Origin: an uncultured Acetatifactor sp.
GTDB lineage: Bacteria; Bacillota; Clostridia; Lachnospirales; Lachnospiraceae
Direction: 5' to 3'
NCBI GenBank assembly: GCA_910578815.1
Contig: CAJTSE010000011.1
Span: 1-64,000, forward strand
DNA: 64,000 nt
Both the position numbers and the translations under genes were made by a program. Shown piece after piece: positions 52,373-61,837 of the stretch (positions are counted from its first letter, which is position 1; every line of letters starts with the position of its first letter). The notes under the pieces were generated by a model. It saw only the letters and a list, made by a program, of their open reading frames with translations. It was not told the DNA's origin and did no database searches.

Positions 52373-52876
52373 TTATAGCTGTGCAGCGGGTGGCTCTTTC
52401 ATTTTTCTGTTGCGGATTCTCAGCTCGGTAAAGAAGGTTTTAAGCAGATCGCTGCATTCCTGCCCCAGGATGCCTCTTGTGACTGCTGCCTGATGATTAA
52501 ATTCCGGCATTTCCAGAATATTCAGGACGGAGCCGGCGCAGCCTGCTTTAGGGTTCATACAGCCTATCACCACTTCGGGGATGCGGGCCTGGATGATGGC
52601 TCCGGCACACATCTGGCAGGGTTCCAGGGTCACGTATAGGGTACAGTCTTCCAGCCGCCAGTCACCGATTATTTTACTGGCCTTGCGTATCGCAGTGATT
52701 TCCGCGTGAGAAAGGGTATTTTTGTCTGTGTTGCGGCGGTTGTAGCCCCGCCCTATCATTTTGCCATCATGGACAATAACGCAGCCAATGGGTACCTCTC
52801 CTAATAAATATGCTTTTTTGGCCTGTTTTAAGGCTTCCCGCATGTATTTTTCCTGAATATTTTTTATAACCGCCAT
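52373..52876 (-). CDS. tadA: tRNA adenosine deaminase
   Basis: The 167-residue protein follows GGGAG. It has the zinc deaminase motif with HAEI (catalytic glutamate) and PCQMCAGAI (zinc cysteines), GEVPIGCVIVHDGKMIGRG, and the conserved NPKAGCAGS loop. It makes inosine at the wobble base of tRNA-Arg(ACG). The C-terminal tail (RIRNRKMKEPPAAQL) is normal. It is divergent from the LacI-family gene. Confidence 0.96.
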   Translation of the reverse strand: MAVIKNIQEKYMREALKQAKKAYLLGEVPIGCVIVHDGKMIGRGYNRRNTDKNTLSHAEITAIRKASKIIGDWRLEDCTLYVTLEPCQMCAGAIIQARIPEVVIGCMNPKAGCAGSVLNILEMPEFNHQAAVTRGILGQECSDLLKTFFTELRIRNRKMKEPPAAQL

Positions 52877-52916
52877 GTGTATCTCCCATATAAACCGGAA
52901 TCAGTTCAGGCTGAGT

Positions 52917-52965
52917 TTGACAATTTCCTCAATTGATACTAGTATAAGAATTAATACAAGTATAA
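52917..52965 (+). promoter_or_regulatory. Promoter and palindromes of the LacI-family gene
   Basis: TTGACA at 52917-52922 and TAGTAT at 52940-52945 are 17 bases apart. ATACTAGTAT at 52936-52945 is a perfect palindrome over the -10 box, and ATACAAGTAT at about 52953-52962 is a near copy. These fit self-repression. Confidence 0.55.
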
Positions 52966-53028
52966 AAGAAAAAAGTCCCCGCGTCAATGTGGTACAAAAA
53001 GCGGAAGGAACGGAAAGGAAGTAAGGGC

Positions 53029-54018
53029 ATGGTATCCATAAAAGAGGTTGCACAGCAGGCGGGGGTAGCTATTTCCACGGTGTCAAAGGTATTGAACGGG
53101 TATCCTAATGTAAGTGAGAAGACCAAGAAAAAGGTAAATGATGCGATACGGGAGTTGAACTATATACCAAATTCTATTGCCTCCGCCCTTTCCTCAAAGC
53201 AGTTTGGGCGCCTTGCCCTGCTGCTTGATCCAAAGCGCCAGACCCAGGCGATTGACCAGATTTTTATGCAATACCTTTTGGGGGCGCTGGACAGGGCAAA
53301 AGAGCTGAACATAGAAGTGATTACTGTGTTTTCTTCCATGATCGCCGGAATGGATGCGGAAGAGCTTACCAGGTATTTCCTTTCTCAAAGTATATCGGGA
53401 GTGATTATATACGGACTTTCTAAGGAGGACAAGATCCTTCAGAAGCTGATTGAAGACAAAAACTTTGCCTGTGTGGTGGTGGATGCTCCTATTGTTAATA
53501 CAAGGACTACCTCCGTCAGCATCGACCATGAACAGGCACAGTATGATGTGGCAAAAAAAACGGTGGTGGATGATGAGTGTAAGTCGATACTTTACATTTC
53601 AGGAAAGGCAGACGGATTTGTTACGGAGCAGCGTATCAGGGGTATGAAACGGCTGGCAGAGGAAATGAATTTATCCATGCTGGTGCGCAGGGGGGATTTC
53701 AGCGAGCTGACGGCCAGGAATGTGGCCCTGAAATATGCAAAAAAGAAGGACTGTGTAGTGTGTGCTTCTGATTTGATGGCCATCGGGGCGATGAACGCCT
53801 TGATCGAACTGGACATATTTCGTCCGGTGTGTGGCTTTGACGGCATAACTCTTATGGGCTATGTGGGAAAGCAGATGAATACTGTCCGTCAGGACTTTTA
53901 TGCGGTTTCCAGCAGAGCAGTGGAGGAAGTAAAGCTGCTGATGGATGGGCAGGAGGGGAGGCGGGTAGTAATGCCTCACAGCGTCGTAAAGATGTACTAT
54001 AAGGATATTATATGTTAG
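53029..54018 (+). CDS. LacI-family regulator of alpha-glucan genes
   Basis: ATG 53029 follows GGAAAGGAAGTAAGGG. The 329-residue protein starts with a LacI helix-turn-helix (SIKEVAQQAGVAISTVSKVL, then NGYPNVSEKTKKKV) and hinge (YIPNSIASALSS), followed by a sugar-binding domain (GVIIYGLSKEDKILQKLI, CGFDGITLMGYVG). It stands before glycogen phosphorylase, pullulanase and MalQ. A perfect 14-base palindrome in the phosphorylase promoter is a probable target, so it may be a MalR-like repressor. The effector is not shown. Confidence 0.88.
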   Translation: MVSIKEVAQQAGVAISTVSKVLNGYPNVSEKTKKKVNDAIRELNYIPNSIASALSSKQFGRLALLLDPKRQTQAIDQIFMQYLLGALDRAKELNIEVITVFSSMIAGMDAEELTRYFLSQSISGVIIYGLSKEDKILQKLIEDKNFACVVVDAPIVNTRTTSVSIDHEQAQYDVAKKTVVDDECKSILYISGKADGFVTEQRIRGMKRLAEEMNLSMLVRRGDFSELTARNVALKYAKKKDCVVCASDLMAIGAMNALIELDIFRPVCGFDGITLMGYVGKQMNTVRQDFYAVSSRAVEEVKLLMDGQEGRRVVMPHSVVKMYYKDIIC

Positions 54019-54062
54019 CGGTGAAGGAGTTGTCTATTTTTAACAAAAATTTATTTGCCACT

Positions 54063-54090
54063 TGCGGAAAACGTTTTCCTGTGATATTCT
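54063..54090 (+). promoter_or_regulatory. Glycogen phosphorylase promoter with a LacI-type operator
   Basis: GGAAAACGTTTTCC at 54066-54079 is a perfect palindrome with the central CG typical of LacI-family sites. It sits between TTGCGG (54063-54068) and TATTCT (54085-54090), 16 bases apart. A carbon-catabolite (CcpA) site is the alternative reading. Confidence 0.75.
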
Positions 54091-54249
54091 GGGATTATAT
54101 GGGAGATAATTAAGCCATGCAGAATAATGATCGGATTGCAGACAAGTCAACTTGCCGGCAATAAAAGGAATAGGATCGGTATTTTATAAACGGCAGGTTT
54201 TAACAATCCCGGAGGGAAAAACAGCTACAAAAAACAGGAGGTATTTGGA

Positions 54250-56520
54250 ATGGGTTTAGAGAAGCAATTAGGTGAATTAACGGAAAAGATGTATGGTAAA
54301 AGCATTAAGGCGTGTACAGATGCGCAGCTTTATTACTGCGTGCTGCAGCTGACAAAGGAACAGATGGCAGAGAAGCCTGTGATCAGCGGCAAAAAGAAAG
54401 TTTATTACATTTCCATGGAATTCCTGATCGGAAAGCTGTTGTCCAACAATCTGATCAATCTGGGGATTTATGACGAGTTGGAGCAGCTGTTGAAAAAGAA
54501 CGGCCGGAGTCTTGCGGCCATTGAAGAGGCGGAGCCGGAGCCTTCTTTAGGAAACGGTGGTCTGGGGCGTCTGGCGGCCTGCTTTTTGGATTCTATCGCT
54601 ACATTAGGACTGCCAGGGGACGGAATCGGCTTGAATTATCATTATGGTCTGTTCAAGCAAGTATTTAAGGAGCGTCTGCAGAAGGCAGAGAAGAATGACT
54701 GGATTGAAACGAATTCCTGGCTGACTGACACAGGCACCCGGTTTACGGTTTCCTTCGGCGACAAGAAGGTGACTTCTGTGCTTTATGATATTGACGTGAT
54801 CGGATACGAGAACGGCTGCAATAAGCTTCATCTTTTTGATGTGGAGTCAGTTGACGAGAGTCTGGTAAAGAAGGGAATTGACTTTGATAAGACTGCCATA
54901 GAGAAGAATCTGACACTGTTCCTCTACCCGGATGATTCCGACGAGGCAGGTAATCTGCTGCGTATTTATCAGGAATATTTTATGGTGTGTAACGGCGCCC
55001 AGCTGATAATCCGGGAGCTGAAGGAGAAGGGCTGCAATTTGTACCATATGGACGAGTATGCGGCGATCCAGATCAATGATACCCACCCTACCATGGTGAT
55101 TCCCGAACTGATCCGCATTCTGACCTGGGAGGAAGGCTTTACGATAGAGGATGCAGTAAACGTGGTGAGCAGGACCTGTGCCTATACAAATCACACCATT
55201 TTGGCGGAGGCGCTGGAAAAATGGCCTCTGGAATATATTGAGAAGGTGGTGCCTCAGCTGGTTCCCATTATCAAAGAGTTAAGTGCGCGGGTAGCAAAGA
55301 AGTATACCGATCCCAGGGTGCAGATCATTGATGAGAACAAGCGTGTGCATATGGCTCATATCGACATTCATTATGGCTACAGCGTCAATGGTGTGGCTGC
55401 TATCCATACAGATATTTTAAAGGATACGGAGCTGAATCATTTTTACAAGCTATACCCTGAAAAGTTCAATAATAAAACCAACGGTATAACCTTCCGCCGC
55501 TGGCTGCTTTCCTGCAACAGGGAGCTGGCGCAGCTGCTGACAAGGACCATAGGCGACGGCTATAAGAAGGATGCAGATCAGCTGGAAAAGCTGCTGAAGA
55601 AGAAGGATGACGTTACGGTGCTGAATGCTATCGAGGACATCAAGCAGCAGAAGAAAAAGGCCCTGGCGTCTTACATTCGAGAGAAGGAGGGTGTGACTCT
55701 GGATCTTAATTCTATTTTTGATATTCAGGTAAAGCGGCTTCACGAGTATAAGAGGCAGCAGATGAATGCACTTTACATCATTCACAAATATCTGGAAATC
55801 AAGGACGGAAAGAAGCCGGTAAGGCCCATGACCTTCATTTTCGGAGCAAAGGCGGCGCCTGCCTACGTGATCGCCCAGGATATTATTCACCTGCTGCTGG
55901 TACTGTCCGAGATCATTAACAAGGATCCTGATGTCAGCCCTTATATGAAGGTTGTAATGGTGGAAAATTATAATGTCAGCTACGCGGAGAAGCTGATTCC
56001 GGCCTGCGATATATCCGAGCAGATTTCTCTGGCGTCCAAGGAGGCTTCCGGCACCGGTAACATGAAGTTCATGCTGAACGGAGCCGTTACCCTGGGGACC
56101 AGCGACGGTGCCAATGTAGAGATTCACGAGCTGGTGGGAGACGATAATATTTATATCTTCGGCGAAAAGAGCGACGCGGTGATCGAGCATTATGCCAAGA
56201 AGGATTACGTGCCGGAGGAATATTATAAAAAGAGCCCTGTCATTCAGGCGGCCGTAGACTTTATTGTCAGCAAGGAAGCCCTTGCCGTGGGACATAAGGA
56301 GAATTTGACCCGTCTGCATAAGGAGCTGTTGAATAAGGACTGGTTCATGACGCTGCTTGATCTGGAAGACTATATTGCCGTGAAGGATAAGGCGTTTGCG
56401 GATTATGAGGACAGGGACAAGTGGAAAAGAATGATGCTGGTAAATATTGCCAAGGCTGGGTTCTTTTCTTCCGACAGGACCATTGCCGAGTATAACAGGG
56501 ACATTTGGAAACTGAGCTGA
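54250..56520 (+). CDS. glgP: Glycogen/maltodextrin phosphorylase
   Basis: The 756-residue protein follows AGGAGG. It shows YISMEFLIGKLLSNNLINLG, EAEPEPSLGNGGLGRLAACF, QINDTHPTMVIPEL, VKRLHEYKRQQMNALYI and the pyridoxal-phosphate region EASGTGNMKFMLNG. These are the hallmarks of alpha-glucan phosphorylases. It releases glucose-1-phosphate from the non-reducing ends of glycogen or maltodextrin. The shorter N-terminus than animal enzymes lacks the phosphorylation site, as usual in bacteria. Pullulanase and MalQ follow on the same strand, so branches and short chains can be handled as well. Confidence 0.96.
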   Translation: MGLEKQLGELTEKMYGKSIKACTDAQLYYCVLQLTKEQMAEKPVISGKKKVYYISMEFLIGKLLSNNLINLGIYDELEQLLKKNGRSLAAIEEAEPEPSLGNGGLGRLAACFLDSIATLGLPGDGIGLNYHYGLFKQVFKERLQKAEKNDWIETNSWLTDTGTRFTVSFGDKKVTSVLYDIDVIGYENGCNKLHLFDVESVDESLVKKGIDFDKTAIEKNLTLFLYPDDSDEAGNLLRIYQEYFMVCNGAQLIIRELKEKGCNLYHMDEYAAIQINDTHPTMVIPELIRILTWEEGFTIEDAVNVVSRTCAYTNHTILAEALEKWPLEYIEKVVPQLVPIIKELSARVAKKYTDPRVQIIDENKRVHMAHIDIHYGYSVNGVAAIHTDILKDTELNHFYKLYPEKFNNKTNGITFRRWLLSCNRELAQLLTRTIGDGYKKDADQLEKLLKKKDDVTVLNAIEDIKQQKKKALASYIREKEGVTLDLNSIFDIQVKRLHEYKRQQMNALYIIHKYLEIKDGKKPVRPMTFIFGAKAAPAYVIAQDIIHLLLVLSEIINKDPDVSPYMKVVMVENYNVSYAEKLIPACDISEQISLASKEASGTGNMKFMLNGAVTLGTSDGANVEIHELVGDDNIYIFGEKSDAVIEHYAKKDYVPEEYYKKSPVIQAAVDFIVSKEALAVGHKENLTRLHKELLNKDWFMTLLDLEDYIAVKDKAFADYEDRDKWKRMMLVNIAKAGFFSSDRTIAEYNRDIWKLS

Positions 56521-56569
56521 AAGTTTCCACAGGACAGCTTGTTGGCTTTGGGAATGTATGGAGGTTATC

Positions 56570-59329
56570 ATGAAAAAAATATGGAAAAAGAGATTGGCGG
56601 CCATCGGTATGGCCGTCATGATGGCAGTTTCATTGGTGACGGGATTGATTGTCACACCTATCACGGCAAGAGCCGATGAGGGGGCAGTGATTAAGCTGCA
56701 TTATAACCGGCCGGACGGCGATTATGCTCCCTGGCGGGTATGGTTCTGGGAATCGGGAGCAGAAGGCGGCGATTATTACTTTGAAGAGACGGATGGGGAG
56801 CAGATAGCGACCTTGAACGTTTCTCCCGGTGTGACCAGCGTGGGATTTATTGTCCGCACGGAGGACTGGACAAAGGATGTAGATAAGGATCAGTTTATTG
56901 ACATTCCGGAGGTGATCTCCGGTACGGTACACATCTATGTGGAAGCCGGTGTAGAAGGGTTTACCAAGGTGTACGGAGATGATGTAGTGAAGGGAATTAA
57001 ACTTACAAAAGCCGTTTACGGAGGCGATGGCACGGTGTCCGTGGAGGTGACTGCTCCGGTGGATGAGCCTGAAAAGGCCTTTGCGGTCAATGGCAGTGAG
57101 GGAAAGGTGAATATTGCAGGCGTGGAGGAAGCGGGCAATACCTATACGCTGACGCTGGAAGATGAGCTGGATCCTTTTGGCAGCTATACGATATCCTTTG
57201 ACGGCAATGATTATAAGGTGAATATGCCCAATGTTTTTTCCACCGATTCCTTTGAAGCGGAATTTACCTATACGGGAAGCGATCTTGGGTCCGTATGGAC
57301 GCCGGAAAAAACGACCTTCCGGGTTTGGGCGCCGCTGGCCGATGAGGTCTATGTAAATCTGTATGAGTCAGGTGACGCGTCTGCCGAGGACCTGATTGAC
57401 AGCATTCCCATGACAGAGGATGTAAATGGCACCTGGGTTTTGGAGGCGGAAGGAGACAGGAACGGAGTCTATTATACCTATACCGCCGTAACCGGCGATG
57501 AGGTGCGGGAGGCCTGCGACCCCTATGCAAGGACCACCGGCGTAAACGGCGACCGGGCTATGGTGATTGACTTAGACAGCACGGATCCGGCAGGCTGGGA
57601 GAATGACGTTAATCCTCACGCCGGAGAGAAAATAACGGATGCGGTCATTTACGAGCTTCACATGCGGGATTTTTCCGCAGATGCAAGTTCAGGAATTGAA
57701 AATGTCGGTAAATATCTGCAGTTTACGGAAAAAGGGACCAAAACGGCAGGCGGAGCCGTTACCGGTATCGACTATTTAAAGGAGCTGGGAATTACGCATG
57801 TTCATATTCTGCCCATGTATGATTTTGGCTCCGTGGACGAAGCGGCAGGCGGCTTTAACTGGGGCTATGACCCGAAAAACTATAATGTGCCGGAGGGTTC
57901 CTATTCCACGGATCCTTATAACGGCGCGGTCCGGGTTGGAGAAGTGAAGCAGATGGTCCAGTCCCTGCATAATGAGGGGATCAGCGTGGTGATGGATGTG
58001 GTGTACAACCATGTGCAGAGCGGCGAGGATTTTTGCTTCAACAAACTGGTGCCCGGTTATTTTTCCCGTATTAACGAAAACGGCAGCTATTCCAACGGCT
58101 CCGGCTGCGGCAACGATACCGCCAGCGAGCGCAGCATGGTGAGAAAATACATTGTGGATTCCGTATGCTACTGGGCGGATGAATACCATATGGACGGATT
58201 TCGCTTTGATCTGGTGGGACTGCTGGATGTGGATACGGTAAACGCCATTGTGGAGGAAGTGCACAAGACCCACCCGGACGTGATATTTTACGGAGAAGGC
58301 TGGACCATGACCACCAATGTGACAAAGACAAATGTGGACATGGCGACGCAGACGAATTCGGCACAGACACCGGGATTTGCCTATTTTAATGACAAGATCC
58401 GCGACGGCTTGAAGGGCGGCGTCTTTAACGATATGGAAACCGGCTACATATCCGGCGGGTCCGGCGGCAGCTTTGAGGTAGCAAAAGCATTTACGGCAGA
58501 TTCCGCTTGGTGTAAGAGCCCGGCCCAGACCATTAACTATGCGTCCTGCCATGATAACCTTACCCTGTTTGATAAGCTGCAGAAATCCCGCTCGGATGCC
58601 TCCAGAGAGGACCTGATTCGCATGAATAATCTGGCAGCGGCCATTTACATGACCTCCCAGGGCGTACCCTTCATGCAGGCAGGGGAAGAAATGCTCCGGA
58701 CCAAGGTGAATGCGGACGGCAGCTTCAACAGCAACAGCTATAATTCCGGCGACGAGGTCAACAGCATCAAGTGGAGCGATCTGGAGAAGGAAGAATATCA
58801 GCAGGTGCTGGAGTACTACAAGGGACTGATTGCGTTCCGGAAGGAGCATGGGGTTTTGCGTCTGGATGATGCCCAGGCAGTGCAGGAGCATGTTTCCAGA
58901 GTGGAAAGCGTACCGCAGAATGTCCTGGCCTTTTACCTGACCGGCGGCGTGGAAAATGAGACGGCGGAAGAGATGTTCGTGGTATTCAACGCCAATCCGG
59001 AGGCGGCGGAGGTCACACTTCCCGCAGGGGGCTGGAGCGTATATATTAACGGCGAGACGGCAGGCACGCAGGCGCTGGAAGGAGTTTCAGGGAAGGTAAG
59101 CGTTGCGCCCATCTCTGCTATGGTTCTGATTCAGGACGACAGCGTGCCCGTGGTGGAGCAGCCGGCTTCTGAAGAAGACGGACAGGATGAGAATGCGCCG
59201 GCTGTATCTGAGCCCACGGAGAAGGAGAGTGTAAACATTGTTTTGATCGGCGTGGTCTGCGCTGTGGTTTTGGCGGTAGTGGGCGCGGTGCTGATTGTAT
59301 TGGGAAAAGGAAAAAGAAATAAGAAATAA
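56570..59329 (+). CDS. Cell-surface type I pullulanase
   Basis: ATG 56570 follows GGAGG at five bases. The 919-residue protein has a signal peptide (IGMAVMMAVSLVTGLIVTP, cut near ARA). A starch-binding CBM41-like domain follows (IKLHYNRPDGDYAPWRVWFW), then a linker domain, a CBM48-like domain (TTFRVWAPLADEVYVNLYES), and a GH13 catalytic domain with the pullulanase signature NWGYDPKNYNVPEGSYS, VMDVVYNHV, GFRFDLVGLLD (nucleophile), YGEGW (acid) and ASCHDN. The C-terminus ends in a membrane helix (NIVLIGVVCAVVLAVVGAVL) and a basic tail. It debranches alpha-1,6 bonds outside the cell. Confidence 0.93.
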   Translation: MKKIWKKRLAAIGMAVMMAVSLVTGLIVTPITARADEGAVIKLHYNRPDGDYAPWRVWFWESGAEGGDYYFEETDGEQIATLNVSPGVTSVGFIVRTEDWTKDVDKDQFIDIPEVISGTVHIYVEAGVEGFTKVYGDDVVKGIKLTKAVYGGDGTVSVEVTAPVDEPEKAFAVNGSEGKVNIAGVEEAGNTYTLTLEDELDPFGSYTISFDGNDYKVNMPNVFSTDSFEAEFTYTGSDLGSVWTPEKTTFRVWAPLADEVYVNLYESGDASAEDLIDSIPMTEDVNGTWVLEAEGDRNGVYYTYTAVTGDEVREACDPYARTTGVNGDRAMVIDLDSTDPAGWENDVNPHAGEKITDAVIYELHMRDFSADASSGIENVGKYLQFTEKGTKTAGGAVTGIDYLKELGITHVHILPMYDFGSVDEAAGGFNWGYDPKNYNVPEGSYSTDPYNGAVRVGEVKQMVQSLHNEGISVVMDVVYNHVQSGEDFCFNKLVPGYFSRINENGSYSNGSGCGNDTASERSMVRKYIVDSVCYWADEYHMDGFRFDLVGLLDVDTVNAIVEEVHKTHPDVIFYGEGWTMTTNVTKTNVDMATQTNSAQTPGFAYFNDKIRDGLKGGVFNDMETGYISGGSGGSFEVAKAFTADSAWCKSPAQTINYASCHDNLTLFDKLQKSRSDASREDLIRMNNLAAAIYMTSQGVPFMQAGEEMLRTKVNADGSFNSNSYNSGDEVNSIKWSDLEKEEYQQVLEYYKGLIAFRKEHGVLRLDDAQAVQEHVSRVESVPQNVLAFYLTGGVENETAEEMFVVFNANPEAAEVTLPAGGWSVYINGETAGTQALEGVSGKVSVAPISAMVLIQDDSVPVVEQPASEEDGQDENAPAVSEPTEKESVNIVLIGVVCAVVLAVVGAVLIVLGKGKRNKK

Positions 59330-59340
59330 GAGGGGTAGCC

Positions 59341-61014
59341 ATGAGAGCAAGCGGTGTGTTACTGCCGATTTCCAGTCTGCCGTCGGCATACGGAATCGGA
59401 TGTTTTTCAAAAGAGGCATATGACTTTGTTGATAAGCTGAAAAAAGCAGGGCAGTCCTATTGGCAGATACTGCCCCTGGGGCCTACAAGCTATGGGGACT
59501 CACCCTATCAGTCCTTTTCTACCTTTGCGGGTAATCCGTACTTTATTGACCCGGATGACCTGGTGGAACGAGGCTATATCTCAAAGCAGCAATGTGCCGC
59601 CTATGACTTTGGGGACAATGAGGAATATGTGGATTATGCCAAAATATATGAGAACCGCTTCCTGCTTCTGGAAGAGGCATGGAAGAACAGCAAGATTGCA
59701 AAGGAGCCGGCGTTTCGGATTTTTGTAAAGGATAATGCCTACTGGCTGGACGATTATGCGCTGTATATGGCGGTGAAAAATTCCTTTGGCAATGTGTGCT
59801 GGGTGGAATGGGACGAAGAGATTAAGACCCGCAGGCCTGAGGCCCTGGAGAAATATCGTAAAAAATTTGCGCAGGAGATAGAGTTCTATCAGTTCCAGCA
59901 GTATCTGTTCCGCGTGCAGTGGGAGAAGCTGAAGGCATACGCAAACCGCAAGGGCGTGAAGATTATCGGCGACATTCCCATTTATGTGGCCTTTGACAGC
60001 TCTGATGCCTGGGCGAATCCGGAGCTCTTCCAGTTTGATGAGGACTGTAATCCCACAGCTGTAGCAGGCTGCCCGCCGGACGCATTTTCCGCCACGGGAC
60101 AGCTTTGGGGAAATCCTCTGTACCGCTGGGATTATCATAAAAAGACGGGTTATGAGTGGTGGATGAAGCGGCTGGAGGCCTGCTTTAAAATGTATGACGT
60201 GGTCCGCATAGACCATTTCAGAGCCTTCGATGCTTACTATTCTATTCCTGCAGGCATGAAAACCGCGGAGATCGGTGAGTGGGAGCCAGGGCCGGGGGAC
60301 TCTCTTTTTGAGACTATGAAGAAAAGGCTGGGTGAAAGGGAAGTCATTGCGGAAGATCTTGGCTTTTTGACCCCGTCTGTGTTAGAATTAGTAAAGCGTA
60401 CCGGGTATCCCGGTATGAAGGTGCTGCAGTTTGCCTTTGACTCCAGGGAGGACAGCGATTATCTGCCTCATAATTATATACGGAATGCCGTTGCCTACAC
60501 TGGAACTCATGACAATGATACGACTTTGGGCTGGTATGAGCAGCTTCCGGAGGCGGACAGGGAGTTCTGCAGCCGTTATTTGAATTTGGGGAAATGCAGC
60601 AGTAAAGAAGAGATTAAGTGGGAATTTATCAGGGCAGCGCTTTCCTGTGTTGCCAATCTGGCGGTGATTCCCATGCAGGATTATCTGGGGCTGGGTTCGG
60701 AAGCTCGGATTAATATCCCTTCTACGCTGGGCGGAAACTGGACCTGGCGGATGAAACGAGGGGCGTTTACCAAGGAGCTGGCGCTGGAAATCCGGGAGAT
60801 GTCGGAGCTTTACGGAAGGACACCCAAAAAGGTAAAGGTACAGAAGGAATCCAAAGCTGCAGGGAAAGGCAAGAAGCAGAAAGGGAAGGGCTCAGCGGAA
60901 AGTAGCAAGAAGGGAACAAAAAATGCGGCGGAAAGCAGCGGTAAGAAGAAAGAGAAGACCAAGAAGGCTTCCGCAGCGAAAGGCAAGGCGAAGCAGGCAG
61001 GTAAGAGGAAATGA
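59341..61014 (+). CDS. malQ: 4-alpha-glucanotransferase with a long basic tail
   Basis: The 557-residue protein follows GAGGGG. Residues 1-495 are a normal MalQ (GH77): GVLLPISSLPSAYGIGCF, QILPLGPTSYGDSPYQSFS, IIGDIPIYVAFDSSDAWANP, VRIDHFRAFDAYY (nucleophile), VIAEDLGFLTP (acid) and YTGTHDNDTTLGWY. It moves maltosyl or longer units between maltodextrins. Residues about 500-557 are an added lysine/alanine/glycine tail (KGKKQKGKGSAESSKK, KASAAKGKAKQAGKRK), like histone H1 tails and not part of the fold. The stop overlaps the next ATG. Confidence 0.95.
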   Translation: MRASGVLLPISSLPSAYGIGCFSKEAYDFVDKLKKAGQSYWQILPLGPTSYGDSPYQSFSTFAGNPYFIDPDDLVERGYISKQQCAAYDFGDNEEYVDYAKIYENRFLLLEEAWKNSKIAKEPAFRIFVKDNAYWLDDYALYMAVKNSFGNVCWVEWDEEIKTRRPEALEKYRKKFAQEIEFYQFQQYLFRVQWEKLKAYANRKGVKIIGDIPIYVAFDSSDAWANPELFQFDEDCNPTAVAGCPPDAFSATGQLWGNPLYRWDYHKKTGYEWWMKRLEACFKMYDVVRIDHFRAFDAYYSIPAGMKTAEIGEWEPGPGDSLFETMKKRLGEREVIAEDLGFLTPSVLELVKRTGYPGMKVLQFAFDSREDSDYLPHNYIRNAVAYTGTHDNDTTLGWYEQLPEADREFCSRYLNLGKCSSKEEIKWEFIRAALSCVANLAVIPMQDYLGLGSEARINIPSTLGGNWTWRMKRGAFTKELALEIREMSELYGRTPKKVKVQKESKAAGKGKKQKGKGSAESSKKGTKNAAESSGKKKEKTKKASAAKGKAKQAGKRK

Positions 61015-61706
61015 GGATTCACGGATTTAACAAGACAACATTATTGGATTATCCGGGACATGTTGCAGCCACCGTTTTTACCGGTGGCTGTAACTTTCGC
61101 TGTCCTTTTTGCCACAATGGGGAGCTGGTGCATAAGCCGGAAGCGCAGCCCCTGATCCCGGAGGAAGAGGTGCTGGCTCATTTAAAAAAGCGGCAGGGGA
61201 TACTGGAGGGAGTATGTATTACAGGCGGGGAGCCCACGCTGCAGCCGGATCTGGCGGATTTTATGAAAAAGCTGAAGGCGCTGGGATACCTTGTAAAGCT
61301 GGATACCAACGGCTATGAACCGAAAACGCTGCGGCGGCTTCTTGCGGAGGGGCTGCCGGATTATGTGGCCATGGATATAAAGGCGTCGCCTGAAAATTAT
61401 GCAAAAGCGGCCGGCTGTCCCGGATTGGATTTTTCCAGGATAGAAGAAAGTATCGGTATCTTAAAGAACTGTAATATTCCCTATGAGTTTCGAACCACCG
61501 TGGTGCAGGGGCTTCATACCGTTTCGGAATTTGCCGCCATCGGACGGCTGCTGGGGGGCAGCCGAGCCTATTATCTGCAGTCCTTCAGGGAGGATGAGAA
61601 TGTGATACAGGCGGGATTTGACGCTTTCCCGGAAGATGACATGACGAAGATCCTGGAAATAATGAAGAGCTATCTTGAGGAAGTGCAGCTTCGGGGCATG
61701 GGGTAA
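61011..61706 (+). CDS. NrdG-like radical SAM activating protein
   Basis: The 231-residue protein begins HGFNKTTLLDYPGHVAATVF, with TGGCNFRCPFCHN (CxxxCxxC) near residue 26 and CITGGEPTLQPDL. It belongs to the anaerobic ribonucleotide reductase activase-like group (TIGR02495 type). Classical NrdG sits next to NrdD, which is not in this window, so the target is unknown. The ATG overlaps the malQ stop (ATGA), which suggests translational coupling. Confidence 0.87.
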   Translation: MRIHGFNKTTLLDYPGHVAATVFTGGCNFRCPFCHNGELVHKPEAQPLIPEEEVLAHLKKRQGILEGVCITGGEPTLQPDLADFMKKLKALGYLVKLDTNGYEPKTLRRLLAEGLPDYVAMDIKASPENYAKAAGCPGLDFSRIEESIGILKNCNIPYEFRTTVVQGLHTVSEFAAIGRLLGGSRAYYLQSFREDENVIQAGFDAFPEDDMTKILEIMKSYLEEVQLRGMG

Positions 61707-61837
61707 CAGGCGGCCGCCAGGCTGAACTGTAACATGAAGCTAAGCATAATCGGGAAAACCGATGGACAGGAAACGCCGCATGGTGTAGAATAAACCTTGC
61801 TGTGTAAATGAGAAGGCTTACAAGAGGTATTGTGAAA

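Noticed and set aside
61011..61706. Naming the radical SAM gene nrdG
   Set aside because: No nrdD is adjacent and the sequence fits a wider activase-like group, so the symbol would overstate the evidence.
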